Shown piece by piece: positions 16,081-24,837 of a DNA stretch of 64,000 bases. Source of the stretch: Chlamydiales bacterium (GTDB taxonomy: Bacteria; Chlamydiota; Chlamydiia; Chlamydiales; SM23-39); NCBI GenBank assembly GCA_030681135.1, contig JAUXXF010000025.1:121198-185197 (forward strand). The letters run 5' to 3'. A model generated the notes under the pieces. It worked only from the letters and a program-made list of their open reading frames with translations, was not told where the DNA came from and ran no database searches. The position numbers were made by a program, and so were the translations under genes. Positions within the stretch are counted from its first letter, which is position 1. Each line of letters starts with the position of its first letter.

Positions 16081-16722
16081 ATGTCAGCTTTTTTCAAGAT
16101 AGACTCCACCCAACAACCTACCAATCCATCTGCTATCACCTCTTTTCCGATAGAAAAATCGGAACAAACTGCATTAGAAAGCAGTAGCGAGCGAATTCAA
16201 CAAACTATCCCGCAGATGATGATGTGGGATACTCGCAATAGAATTCGGGAAGAACTCAGATATCCGATGATTAAAGATAGAGCCTTTCCTTTGCAAACGC
16301 CCAGTGTTTCGGATGAGGTTCAGCAAATTGGAAACCCCGCGGAACGGCTTCTTCAAAGAATTTTCGAAGAAAAAGTCATCACAGAACAAGCTAGAGTAGA
16401 ACAAGGAACAGTTCAGGCTGCTCCCAAACCTTCTACTTCTCATGAAAAATTCACGGGAACGGTTTATGTCTTCACAAAAGATGAAGGAGGCCTACGCAAA
16501 CCGTTTTGTACAGGCGATAAATTTCAGCTTCATTTCCGAACAAATGATGAAATAGGAACCTTGACTCTTCCTGCAGGAACAGAAAAGCTAATGCCAGGCG
16601 ATAATAGCGAGCTAGAGGTTGAACTCCTTAGTCCTGTTGCTATAAAAGAAGGGATGCGCTTCGCAATTCTTAAAGGCGACCGAACAATCGGAGTCGGAAC
16701 AATTTCTAAAATTATTAAGTAA
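16081..16722 (+). CDS. orphan EF-Tu domain III protein with novel N-terminal region
   Basis: Residues 121-213 read as EF-Tu domain III: KFTGTVYVFTKDEGG, KPF, FRTNDEIG, LPAGTEKLMPGDN, SPVAIKEGMRFAI and the terminal GTISKII, in the order and spacing of EF-Tu. Residues about 105-120 (VEQGTVQAAP) resemble the linker from domain II. The first 100 residues are polar, have no GTPase motif and no similarity I recognise. Thus the protein cannot be an elongation factor. AAGAAAGGA precedes the ATG at 16081. It may be a decayed tuf duplicate kept as an open frame, or a repurposed tRNA/EF-Ts-binding module or surface/effector protein. Confidence 0.8.
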   Translation: MSAFFKIDSTQQPTNPSAITSFPIEKSEQTALESSSERIQQTIPQMMMWDTRNRIREELRYPMIKDRAFPLQTPSVSDEVQQIGNPAERLLQRIFEEKVITEQARVEQGTVQAAPKPSTSHEKFTGTVYVFTKDEGGLRKPFCTGDKFQLHFRTNDEIGTLTLPAGTEKLMPGDNSELEVELLSPVAIKEGMRFAILKGDRTIGVGTISKIIK

Positions 16723-16728
16723 TGGAAT

Positions 16729-16825
16729 AGACCTCTTGAGTAACTAAGGTTCTGCCGATTTTCAAGGGTTTTTTGGCCAAAAAAACTCCTGAAAATCGGC
16801 AGAACCTTAGTTACTCAAGAGGTCT
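16729..16825. repeat. 97-bp palindromic element (family B)
   Basis: A near-perfect inverted repeat with roughly 40-base arms. The left arm starts AGACCTCTTGAGTAACTAAG and contains GTTCTGCCGATTTTC; the right arm is its complement ending GAGGTCT. The GTT(T)CTGtCGATTTT core recurs in other intergenic palindromes at 42136-42310, 53288-53340 and 61016-61061. Located 7 bases after the EF-Tu-like gene, it may also serve as a terminator. Confidence 0.85.
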
Positions 16826-16853
16826 AATAAAATAAAGCGTTTCGCTGTATCAA

Positions 16854-16926
16854 AGCCCCAAGATTCTTCTCTCCCGTCCTCGTGGAATGGTTCTCAAAAG
16901 AACAGAACGCACTCAATGTTATAGCC
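16854..16926 (+). pseudogene. decayed fragment of prfC
   Basis: The segment AGATTCTTCTCTCCCGTCCT and what follows match positions 15514-15574 inside prfC, with three differences in the first 27 aligned bases and more afterwards. Translated, it gives K-I-L-L-S-R-P-R-G-M against E-I-R-L-S-R-P-H-G-M in RF3. No open frame surrounds it. It indicates that a second prfC copy, or a partial duplication, once lay here and has almost disappeared. Confidence 0.6.
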
Positions 16927-17112
16927 ATTTAAATTAAAATAAGCCTCACTTTATTAACGCAGACATTAATTAAAATCAGCCACCCCATCAAACAAACACA
17001 ACCAACCAACTACAAACAACTTACATACAAAGTAAGTAAATAAAAAGCTTTTATTGATTGAAATACAATGAAAATTATGTTATAAATTATTATAACAACA
17101 AAAATACATTAT
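16927..17112. other. A+T-rich leader region of the first MORN gene
   Basis: Together with the palindrome and prfC remnant this completes a 390-bp stretch without an intact gene. It is A+T-rich, and TTGATT near 17054 with TATAAA near 17081 could be promoter elements, though the spacing is longer than ideal. No Shine-Dalgarno motif precedes the ATG at 17113. Confidence 0.4.
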
Positions 17113-18954
17113 ATGATTTCATCAGAAATAGAACAAAGTAGTTTATATATAAGACAACAGGCCCCCGGCGTCTCAGAAGAGCCCTGTTCGGAAGATACCA
17201 TTGCCGACATTGCACAAACATGTTTTAGTCTTCAGCCAAACTCTTCTTCCAATAGAGAAAGTTCAATTGTTTCAAAAAAAATTCATTATCAAGAAGGCAG
17301 CATTTATATAGGTCAAAGGCTCAACAGCAGGTCGCACGGACAGGGACTTCTCGTAAGAGGATCTGAATATTACGAAGGAAATTTTGAAAATGGCGCATTT
17401 TGTGGCTATGGAATAAGCATCAATCGCAACACCAGGATTTATTATAAAGGGGGCCATAAAAATTCCCAATTGCATGGGCAAGGGATTCTCATCAAAGATC
17501 GCAACCAGCACCATGAAGGGGCTTTTAAAAATGGCTATTATCACGGCATAGGAACCCGCTTTAATCCTGATGGAACCACAACAAAGGGCCTGTTTGTCTA
17601 TGGTCAAAAAATCAACAGCCATCTTTCAGAAATAGGTAACGCCGACTTTATTGGACCTTTGTTTTCCTTATCTCTCGGATCAGCTTCTATTGGAAATGTA
17701 TTAGGGGTTCTCATAGATGTTTTAAACCGACATGACGAATATCGACAATACGGCAACGCTCTCAGCCAAATACATCAAAGATTGCAAATCTCCCCCTCAA
17801 GTTATAAGCAAGAAGCCGAAATCATTCATCATCAGTTAACAGAAGATGGCCAGCCTCAGTTGTTGCTCTACGGAATTCAGGGACATACGATGCTAGTATA
17901 TCTTACAGCAGCCTCTGACGGGGAGTTCATCAACTGTGAAATTTTTAATTCCGGAACAGGGCTCAAATATCATGAAAGGAAAGACGGCAAATTCCAAACA
18001 ATGTTACGAGTCAAAGCGGAAAAAGAAAAAATAACAAAAGAAACCATTGAAACCTTTCTTAATTATCTTAGATTTCAAGATATTAAAGAGCCCTATCAAG
18101 CAGTTTTTGATTTAGGACAAAGGCAAAAGCTATCCCCCGGAGAAGAAGTTTGCCAAGCGCCACAAAAAGATAAAAATTGCGCTATCGAGTGTTTATTTGC
18201 GTTTCTTAGAAATAAGATGCCGGCGAAAGACTACTACAAATTGCGTTGGCTCCTATTTAAAACATGCATTGAAGAAGCCAAAAAAAGCGCAGAGCCCGAA
18301 ACGCAAAGATTTTTGAAACGATATTGGAAAGAAATTAACGCAAAACTGAAGAAAAAATACGAAAAACACTGCCAGGTAGATCCTTCAGCACTCACAACAG
18401 ATGAAGACCTAAAATCTTGTCAAATTTCTGAAGAAGAGCTTCTGCATCTTCTAGAAAAAATACAATCTATAGGATTTAGCGCCGTTCATTATCCAAACGG
18501 ATCTTGCTACCAGGGCCAAGTCCAAAACGGCAAAGCGCACGGCCTTGGCAGATTAAGTTGTGCAAATGGAGATCTCTTTGAGGGGCAATTTGTCATCGGT
18601 CAACTTTTTGGAGTTGGTAGGTTGACCTATGCAAATGGGTTTTTCTATGAAGGCGAGCTGCTTTTTGGAAAACCTGATGGTTTTGGTACATTAATCGATG
18701 CAAACAAGGATCGCTATCAAGGCGAATTTATCCTAGGCAGAGCCTTTGGTTATGGTAAGTTAACTTACGCGAACGGAGATTGTTTTGAAGGGGAATTTTT
18801 CATGGGAAAACCTTCCTTTGGCCATTTTACTTCCGCAAGCAACGAGAAGGATTCCTATAGAGGGTCATTTGATTCAAAAAAATCTTATAGCGCAAAAAGC
18901 GACCCTAATCAGCCGGGCAATCCCCCACTATCTCGCAAAAGAAAAGATAGATAG
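17113..18954 (+). CDS. MORN-repeat protein with possible papain-like core
   Basis: A 613-residue protein. Residues about 63-165 and 457-590 contain MORN-type repeats (Y-x-G-x-F/L...G-x-G-x-L/I). The centre (170-450) has a spaced pattern: GHTMLVYL with His258, CEIFNSGTGL with Asn279 followed by YHERK, and QKDKNCAIEC with Cys356 followed by a helix LFAFLRNKM. His, Asn and Cys in this order suggest a cysteine-protease-like or deubiquitinase-like core in permuted order; this is inference. The N-terminus (PCSEDTIADIAQ, 24-35) is conserved in the paralogue at 19104 and could be a secretion or targeting element. The C-terminus ends SRKRKDR, a basic patch like a nuclear localisation signal. MORN proteins often bind membranes. 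Probable host effector. Confidence 0.75.
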   Translation: MISSEIEQSSLYIRQQAPGVSEEPCSEDTIADIAQTCFSLQPNSSSNRESSIVSKKIHYQEGSIYIGQRLNSRSHGQGLLVRGSEYYEGNFENGAFCGYGISINRNTRIYYKGGHKNSQLHGQGILIKDRNQHHEGAFKNGYYHGIGTRFNPDGTTTKGLFVYGQKINSHLSEIGNADFIGPLFSLSLGSASIGNVLGVLIDVLNRHDEYRQYGNALSQIHQRLQISPSSYKQEAEIIHHQLTEDGQPQLLLYGIQGHTMLVYLTAASDGEFINCEIFNSGTGLKYHERKDGKFQTMLRVKAEKEKITKETIETFLNYLRFQDIKEPYQAVFDLGQRQKLSPGEEVCQAPQKDKNCAIECLFAFLRNKMPAKDYYKLRWLLFKTCIEEAKKSAEPETQRFLKRYWKEINAKLKKKYEKHCQVDPSALTTDEDLKSCQISEEELLHLLEKIQSIGFSAVHYPNGSCYQGQVQNGKAHGLGRLSCANGDLFEGQFVIGQLFGVGRLTYANGFFYEGELLFGKPDGFGTLIDANKDRYQGEFILGRAFGYGKLTYANGDCFEGEFFMGKPSFGHFTSASNEKDSYRGSFDSKKSYSAKSDPNQPGNPPLSRKRKDR

Positions 18955-19052
18955 GACCTAAAAGGTGGAAAGGGCATACATCAAACCCGTCAATTTTTAA
19001 TTTAAATAAGATTCATTAAATTAAATAAATACTTTACAAAAGAAACTCTTAA

Positions 19053-19080
19053 TTGATTTTTAACACAAAAGTGATATAAA
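19053..19080 (+). promoter_or_regulatory. predicted promoter for the second MORN gene
   Basis: TTGATT at 19053-19058 and TATAAA at 19075-19080 have a 16-base spacer in A+T-rich DNA. The ATG at 19104 is only 24 bases after the -10, with no Shine-Dalgarno motif, so the leader would be very short. Confidence 0.45.
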
Positions 19081-19103
19081 TTATAATAACAATTGTGATT
19101 TAT

Positions 19104-20954
19104 ATGAATTTATCAGAAATACAACCAAATGCCCCCTACCTAAGAGAGTACTTTCCTAGCTTCTCGGAAACGCCCTGTTCGGAAGATACCATTGCCGACA
19201 TTGCACAAGCATGCTTTAGAAGGCAACCAGGGGTCTCCCCTAGGAGAGAAAACCTAACTGCTTCAAGGACAATTCGTTACTCGAGCAGTTCTATGTATAT
19301 AGGTCAAACGCTGAATGACAAGCCTCATGGCCAGGGAATCCTCATCAAGAAAAACGAATGTTATCACGAGGGGGCTTTTGAAAACGGCAGACCTTGCGAC
19401 CAGGGAATAAACATCAATGTAAAAAATAGGGTTTCTTATAAAGGCGGCTATAACAATGCCAGAGGGCATGGCCATGGGATCATCATCAAACAACGGAAAC
19501 AGCATTATGAAGGAATGTTTGAAAACAGTTATTATCATGGACCGGGCATTTGTTTTAATCTAGACGGAAGCGCAACAAAAGGTATATTTTCCTATAATCA
19601 CAAAATAAGTGGCCATATTTCTGAAATGGGTCATACCGACTTTATTGGACCCTTATTTTCCTTATCTTTCGGAGCGAGTTCTATGGGAAGCGTGTTAGGG
19701 AGCCTGATAGATCTGTTAACCCAACACGACGAATATCGACCATATGCTAATGCTCTGAGCCAAGTACATCAAAGGTTACTCGTCTCTCCCCAAAATTATG
19801 AGCAGGAAGCTGAAGAAATTCACAGCCAATTAACAAAAGATCGGAAGCCTCAGTTATTAGAATACGGAATGCTTGGACATTCCATGATGTTATATCTTGC
19901 ACCTGACCTAGATGGAGAGTTTATTTTTTGTGAAATATTCAATTCTGGGAAAGGGCTCGAATATCATGAAAGCAAAGATGGCAAATTCCAAACAATGCTA
20001 CAAGTAAAAGCGGGAAAAGAAAAAATAACCAAAGACACCATTCAATCCTTTCTTAACTGGTCTAAATTTAAACACATTGAAGAAACCTATCAAGCAGTTT
20101 TGAATTTAGGAGAAAAGCAAGAGCAAACACCCGGGGAAGAGATTTGTCAAGCGCAGCAAAAAGCTTCCAACTGTTTTCTAGAGTGTCTATTTGCCTTTCT
20201 TAGAAATAAAATGTCAGCGCAAGACTACCACAAATTACGTTGGCTTGTGTTTAAAACGTGCATTGAAGAAGCAAAAAAAAGCGAAGAGCCGGAAACACAA
20301 AAATTCCTCGAGCGCCATTGGAAAGAAATCAACGCAAAACTGAAGAAAAAATACGAAAAGCATTGTGCGACGGATCCTTCAATCAATAAAAACGATGAGA
20401 TGTTGAAGTCTTGTCAGATCTCTGAAGAAGAGCATGACCTTCTTCTAGAAAAAATTCAATTTGCAGGATTTCAAGTTGTTCATTATGCAAACGGCTCTTG
20501 CTATCGGGGGCAAATCCGAAATGGCAAAGCTTGGGGTGTTGGTGAGTTAAGCTGTGCAAATGGAGACTTCTTTGAGGGGCAATTTGTTGTCGGCCAACTT
20601 CATGGATTTGGCAGGGTGAGCTATGCGAAGGGATTTTCCTACGAAGGCGAATTGATCCTTGGGAAACCTCACGGCTTTGGGGTATTAATTGACCCAAACG
20701 GGGATCAATATGAAGGCCAATTCATCCTGGGTAGAGCCTCCGGTTATGGCACGTTGACGTACACAAACGGAGATTGCTTTGTTGGGACATTTGTTATGGG
20801 CAAACCTAATATTGGCAAATTTACCGCATCAAGCCCAGAGAGAAACTCCTATACTGGTCGGTTTCATCCGAGAAAATCTCAAAGCCCAAAAGACAGCCCA
20901 GCTCAACTCCTACAAAAATCCCCGATCTCTCGCAAAAGAAAGGCTGACTGGTAG
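19104..20954 (+). CDS. MORN-repeat protein, paralogue of the preceding gene
   Basis: A 616-residue paralogue aligned with its neighbour along the whole length. It keeps the conserved N-terminal PCSEDTIADIAQ, both MORN blocks, and the central His259 (LGHSMMLYL), Asn280 (EIFNSGKGL) and Cys357 (SNCFLECLF). The C-terminus is SRKRKADW. I start it at the ATG at 19104 because this aligns with the paralogue's start; a GTG at 19095 is in frame. Conservation of the three central residues while surrounding positions have drifted supports a functional site. The pair arose by tandem duplication. Confidence 0.75.
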   Translation: MNLSEIQPNAPYLREYFPSFSETPCSEDTIADIAQACFRRQPGVSPRRENLTASRTIRYSSSSMYIGQTLNDKPHGQGILIKKNECYHEGAFENGRPCDQGININVKNRVSYKGGYNNARGHGHGIIIKQRKQHYEGMFENSYYHGPGICFNLDGSATKGIFSYNHKISGHISEMGHTDFIGPLFSLSFGASSMGSVLGSLIDLLTQHDEYRPYANALSQVHQRLLVSPQNYEQEAEEIHSQLTKDRKPQLLEYGMLGHSMMLYLAPDLDGEFIFCEIFNSGKGLEYHESKDGKFQTMLQVKAGKEKITKDTIQSFLNWSKFKHIEETYQAVLNLGEKQEQTPGEEICQAQQKASNCFLECLFAFLRNKMSAQDYHKLRWLVFKTCIEEAKKSEEPETQKFLERHWKEINAKLKKKYEKHCATDPSINKNDEMLKSCQISEEEHDLLLEKIQFAGFQVVHYANGSCYRGQIRNGKAWGVGELSCANGDFFEGQFVVGQLHGFGRVSYAKGFSYEGELILGKPHGFGVLIDPNGDQYEGQFILGRASGYGTLTYTNGDCFVGTFVMGKPNIGKFTASSPERNSYTGRFHPRKSQSPKDSPAQLLQKSPISRKRKADW

Positions 20955-21030
20955 CAGCTTTTTTCAAAAGCAATCTTCAAAAGGGCAGCCTCCAAAAAAT
21001 TCTGCAGGCTGCTCAAATTGGATCCCATTT

Positions 21031-21762
21031 CTAAAGCGAGGAACTATATCCAATACTAAACTGCGAAGTTAGGTGGTAGTCAATCTGGTAGACCAAAGAT
21101 CCATTTTCTTCAGCGAGGCCCAACACTTCAATCCTGTCAGGCTCTATATATCCTAGAGCAAGATCAGGGTCTTCATTGGTAAGAAGAACAAACTGACAAA
21201 AAGCATTTCTGACAGAGTCATTGGCACAAATATTTTGATAAACATTCTCGCGAAGAGCTCTTCCTGTTAACGAAGAATTTGTTGCCCACTCTTGCAAAAC
21301 TGTCTCAAAGTAGGCAAACATTGTTTTTTCCCATGTATCTGGATCGCAAGAAGGAGCTCGCAGTAATGCCAGAACTATCTCACGAATGAGTTTTGCAGAC
21401 TGAAATAGCCTTGAATCTTTGCGTGCGTAATCTAACACAAACTGGAGATCTTTTTCCAACTCCACATAACGACGAACCAATTCTGAAAAAAAAGAAGGAG
21501 CATCCTCATCTGACATCATAGGTCTCTCGAAGAAAGCTAACCCTTTTCGAAATACCAATTCAGGATTTTCTTGTAGGGTTTTTACATCTAACGAAGCTAT
21601 TTTTTCAGAATAAAAATCAAAGAGAAGCTCCTCGCTATCTTTTTCGTACTCTAGCTCGTGAGCTTTCAAAGCGTAAGCTTCTTCGTAGATTCTGGAAACA
21701 GTACTGTCCGCATATCCGAAAGAGCAACTTAAAACTAGTAGAAAAAACGTAATGACCTTCAT
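21031..21762 (-). CDS. exported protein of unknown function
   Basis: A 243-residue protein I do not recognise. It starts with a clear signal peptide (MKVITFFLLVLSCSFGYA, cleavage predicted after the alanine), so it is exported. The remainder is helical and acidic, with no cysteine pattern suggesting lipid attachment near the cleavage site and no known motif. The start at 21762 is chosen because GAGGAGG lies 4-10 bases upstream and the signal peptide begins there; upstream in-frame codons would add a basic, non-signal extension. It faces the MORN gene in convergent orientation. Confidence 0.65.
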   Translation of the reverse strand: MKVITFFLLVLSCSFGYADSTVSRIYEEAYALKAHELEYEKDSEELLFDFYSEKIASLDVKTLQENPELVFRKGLAFFERPMMSDEDAPSFFSELVRRYVELEKDLQFVLDYARKDSRLFQSAKLIREIVLALLRAPSCDPDTWEKTMFAYFETVLQEWATNSSLTGRALRENVYQNICANDSVRNAFCQFVLLTNEDPDLALGYIEPDRIEVLGLAEENGSLVYQIDYHLTSQFSIGYSSSL

Positions 21763-21962
21763 GATCCTCCTCTTAAAATTTCTTAAATATCGAGGAGTTG
21801 TAGCATATTTTTTTATTAACAGCAACTACTTGAAGAATCAACGCACCAAGATCTTGCAAAAAAAAAATCTATCCAGGTATCATCCTTTCGATAAAAAAAA
21901 TAGGAGGCCAAAACATTAAACATTTTTGCAATGCTTTGGCCGCCTGAAACAAGAGAAAACCT

Positions 21963-22871
21963 ATGGCTATTTCTAGTGCTCTAATCTATGCTGACAAAGT
22001 TTGTAATTATATCCCATTCATCAGCACCCTTTCTAATGCAATGAATCTATTCCAAAAATACGGTCCTTCCTCTTGCCTTCCTGACACGATCACAAAAAGC
22101 CGCTACTGGGAATATATTCAAGCAAAAAATACTAGAATGTCTGTTGCCTTACTTGTGCCTATATTTGGAAATCTCATATTTCTCACATACAATTATGTCT
22201 ACGACGATTTTATCAAAAAAATTGAAGAATTCTACGATGTCACCAAAAAGAAGAATGAAACAATTAAACAGGAAAACTGCGATCTTCGAATGAAGATTCA
22301 ACAACTCACACAAGAACGCAATCACGTCCTAATTGAGGGTATAGTGCTAGCTCCTTGCTTTACAGGAAAATCTTTCTATTCTCAACAAAGCCTCCAAACT
22401 CCTACTACGCTACAGCGCGAATTATACTTCGCTTGCTACAGCAACAACCCCGACAAAGAAGTCAGAGAGCTTCTCTCAACTTCTGTAGATCCAAATTTTT
22501 ACCAATCGGGAACTACACCTCTCATAATAGCTTGCGAGCACAATCAAGTGACTACCGCTCGATTACTTCTTGAAGCAAACGCAAATGCCAATGCACCAAA
22601 TTTTTTAGGACTAAAACCCCTCACCATAGCATGCGCAAGGGGACATTTAGAAATAGTAAAACTACTTTGTAATCATCAAGACATTAACGTTCCTCTAGAT
22701 ATCCCTAACCTAAATTCATCTCTTAGAAAAGCCACTCCCCTAGAAATTGCTACTGCTGCAGGACATAGTCACATCGTTGCTTTCTTAAAAGAGCAAGGAG
22801 CTCAAGGAACTACAGCACAGCCCCCGGAAACTTTCCGCACACTGCTCAAATTGTACCCGCTTTTGCATTGA
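21963..22871 (+). CDS. ankyrin-repeat protein
   Basis: A 302-residue protein. Residues 60-80 are hydrophobic (SVALLVPIFGNLIFLTYNYV) and may be membrane-embedded, followed by a coiled-coil-like stretch (KKKNETIKQENCDLRMKI) and then three or four ankyrin repeats from about residue 150 to 280 (TPLIIACEHNQVTTARLLLE; PLTIACARGHLEIVKLL; TPLEIATAAGHSHIVAFLK). Ankyrin repeats bind proteins and are common in host-directed proteins of amoeba-associated bacteria. The hydrophobic segment plus coiled coil recalls inclusion-membrane proteins, but its bilobed form is not clear. Partner unknown. Confidence 0.75.
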   Translation: MAISSALIYADKVCNYIPFISTLSNAMNLFQKYGPSSCLPDTITKSRYWEYIQAKNTRMSVALLVPIFGNLIFLTYNYVYDDFIKKIEEFYDVTKKKNETIKQENCDLRMKIQQLTQERNHVLIEGIVLAPCFTGKSFYSQQSLQTPTTLQRELYFACYSNNPDKEVRELLSTSVDPNFYQSGTTPLIIACEHNQVTTARLLLEANANANAPNFLGLKPLTIACARGHLEIVKLLCNHQDINVPLDIPNLNSSLRKATPLEIATAAGHSHIVAFLKEQGAQGTTAQPPETFRTLLKLYPLLH

Positions 22872-22953
22872 GAAGTTATAACTTTAGAACCTGTGTCTAA
22901 CCCTCTGGGACCAGGGTGGTGACATTTTAACTTTGGTTTGACACACTTGAAAA

Positions 22954-24194
22954 TCAACCAGTCAATACGACTCTTTTAAGATGTTCGAAAATTTGGCTGT
23001 GCAAAACAAGACGTGCATGAGGAAAATCTACTGAGCCTACGTAAGAAATAACCCATTTTTCTACAATATTTAATTCAAGAGAATCTAATAACAGGTTTTG
23101 TGGTGCAGTAAAATCGACGGGCGTTGTTTTTACTTCAATAGCAATATATCTTTGATTGGGAAGCTGAACAAGAAAATCCACCTCTACTTGCTTTTTAGAA
23201 CGGACAAAATAAATTTCAGGAGGCATTCCTTGGTTGATAAAAAACCGACAAATTTCTCCCAAGGCTAAGTTCTCTAATAAATGACCAGAATAAGGACTAG
23301 TCACTATTGGTTCAAATTCACTCCATCCCTGCAATCTGACTGCTAACCCTGTATCTTCCAAATAAATTTTAGGATTTTTAATCAATCGTTGATTGAGGTT
23401 CGTATAATAAGGCTGAAGAACTCGTACAATTCCATTTTCTTCTAAGAGCGAAGTCCAAGCTTGCACTGTAGTTGTATCGATTCCAATATTTTTAGCAATA
23501 TCACTATAATTTAATAACTGTGCTACGCGTGCGGACAACAATTGAAGAGCTTTAGTAAAAGCTGCCTTTTTTTCAATGCCAGCAGCAGTCACAATATCTT
23601 TTTCAATAAACGTCGCAATAAAATCATTAAGAAATTGTACAGGATTTAAATCTGGAGAAATATACAGCTCAGGCCACCCTCCTCGCATAAATAGCATTTT
23701 CAAGGAAACTGGAGGGGAAAAAGCATTTTTTAATTCATGAAGAGAAAGAGTGTTAAGCTGAAAATAATTAGCTCTTCCTGCAAGAGATTCTCGCACTGCT
23801 TTTTGTAAAAGAGTCTGATTAGATCCGGTAATCCATATATCGATAGGAGATGCTACAGGAGCATCTTGTTGGCTTCTTCTTTCTATATCCCCCGGCGCTT
23901 AAGTTCGGGAAAAATAGAAGGCGCTAGTGTCGCCTCATCGAGGATCAGAGGCCCAGTGAATTGTTCAAAAAAAAGCTGAGGATTTTCCTGAGCTAAATTT
24001 CTAATGCCTAAATCGTCGAAAAGAATCAACCTATGAGTTCCCAACCGATGCAACAAAGAAATTTTCCCTACCTGCTTTGGCCCTTTTAAGATTTTTATAG
24101 GGAGAGTTGTTCTTTGAGATGGCCGCAAAAATGTAAAAAGGTCTCTTTCTATCCACATCTTGGCTATTTTAGAATAACAGCTAACAATAGACAA
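22954..24194 (-). pseudogene. frameshifted AAA ATPase with DUF4143-like C-terminus
   Basis: Two open frames are halves of one gene. The upstream part (24194-23883) has the P-loop GPKQVGKISLL and a Walker B-like PLILDEA; the downstream part (23796-22954) has the DUF4143/nuclease-like segment typical of this family (LARRLQGWSE-like region, EVDFLVQLPNQ, AIEVKTT). At the junction a run of five G's (around 23889-23893) is followed by a stop; one extra G restores KRRGDIERRSQQ continuing into the second part. The P-loop Thr is replaced by Ile, an additional sign of decay. Translational frameshifting or a sequencing error are alternatives. Confidence 0.75.
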
Positions 24195-24211
24195 GACTGA
24201 ATTTCAAGGAT

Positions 24212-24802
24212 TTACAGATTATAGACTGACTTCTTGATCAAAGAGCGATTTGCATAAAAATAATCACACGCAGAAAACAGCGTATAGAGAGCGACAACAG
24301 CCACGACAACGAAACTTGTCTGCCGCATAGCCTCTAAAGAAAGAAAGCCATGTAAATACAGCATTAAACAAAGAAGCACTAAAAAAGCGGCGCCCGCTTG
24401 AAGCACAGCCTTTAACTTTCCGCTAAAGCGAGCAGCCAAGGCAACCCCCCTTAAAGCACAAAGCGTCCTTAGCGTACTGACAAAAAATTCCCTATAGATA
24501 AATACAAATACCAGAAGAAGAGGAAGCTCCACTACTCCTTGGGTAAAGGTAAGGAAAAAAGAGATATGGGTGACGCTATCTGCCATAGGATCCAAGACTT
24601 TGCCTAAGTCAGTCACCTGATTGCAACGTCTGGCTAAAAATCCATCGAGAACATCTGAACACTCACAAATGAAGAGCAGCCCAAATAAGAGATAAGGAAC
24701 TACAATAAAAGGAATCCCGAGCGATTCATATCCCAAATAAAGGACAGGAAAAACAGGACTAATCACAATACGAAGTAAAGTAAGATAATGGGCCAAGTTC
24801 AT
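24212..24802 (-). CDS. pgsA: CDP-diacylglycerol-glycerol-3-phosphate 3-phosphatidyltransferase
   Basis: Makes phosphatidylglycerophosphate at the inner membrane, the committed step to phosphatidylglycerol and cardiolipin. The 196-residue protein has the full CDP-alcohol phosphotransferase signature D-x2-D-G-x2-A-R-x8-G-x3-D-x3-D, visible as DVLDGFLARR followed by GKVLDPMAD (about residues 51-76), and five or six membrane segments. Start at 24802 opens MNLAHYLTLLRI, typical of the family. It lies downstream of rlmN on the same strand, 35 bases away, so both may be cotranscribed. Confidence 0.92.
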   Translation of the reverse strand: MNLAHYLTLLRIVISPVFPVLYLGYESLGIPFIVVPYLLFGLLFICECSDVLDGFLARRCNQVTDLGKVLDPMADSVTHISFFLTFTQGVVELPLLLVFVFIYREFFVSTLRTLCALRGVALAARFSGKLKAVLQAGAAFLVLLCLMLYLHGFLSLEAMRQTSFVVVAVVALYTLFSACDYFYANRSLIKKSVYNL

Positions 24803-24837
24803 CTTGGCTTAAGACTAAAGGATCATCTAAAAATAAA

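Noticed and set aside
23797..23893. Programmed frameshift in the AAA gene
   Set aside because: A run of G's alone is not a known frameshift signal, and the altered P-loop supports decay; kept only as an alternative.
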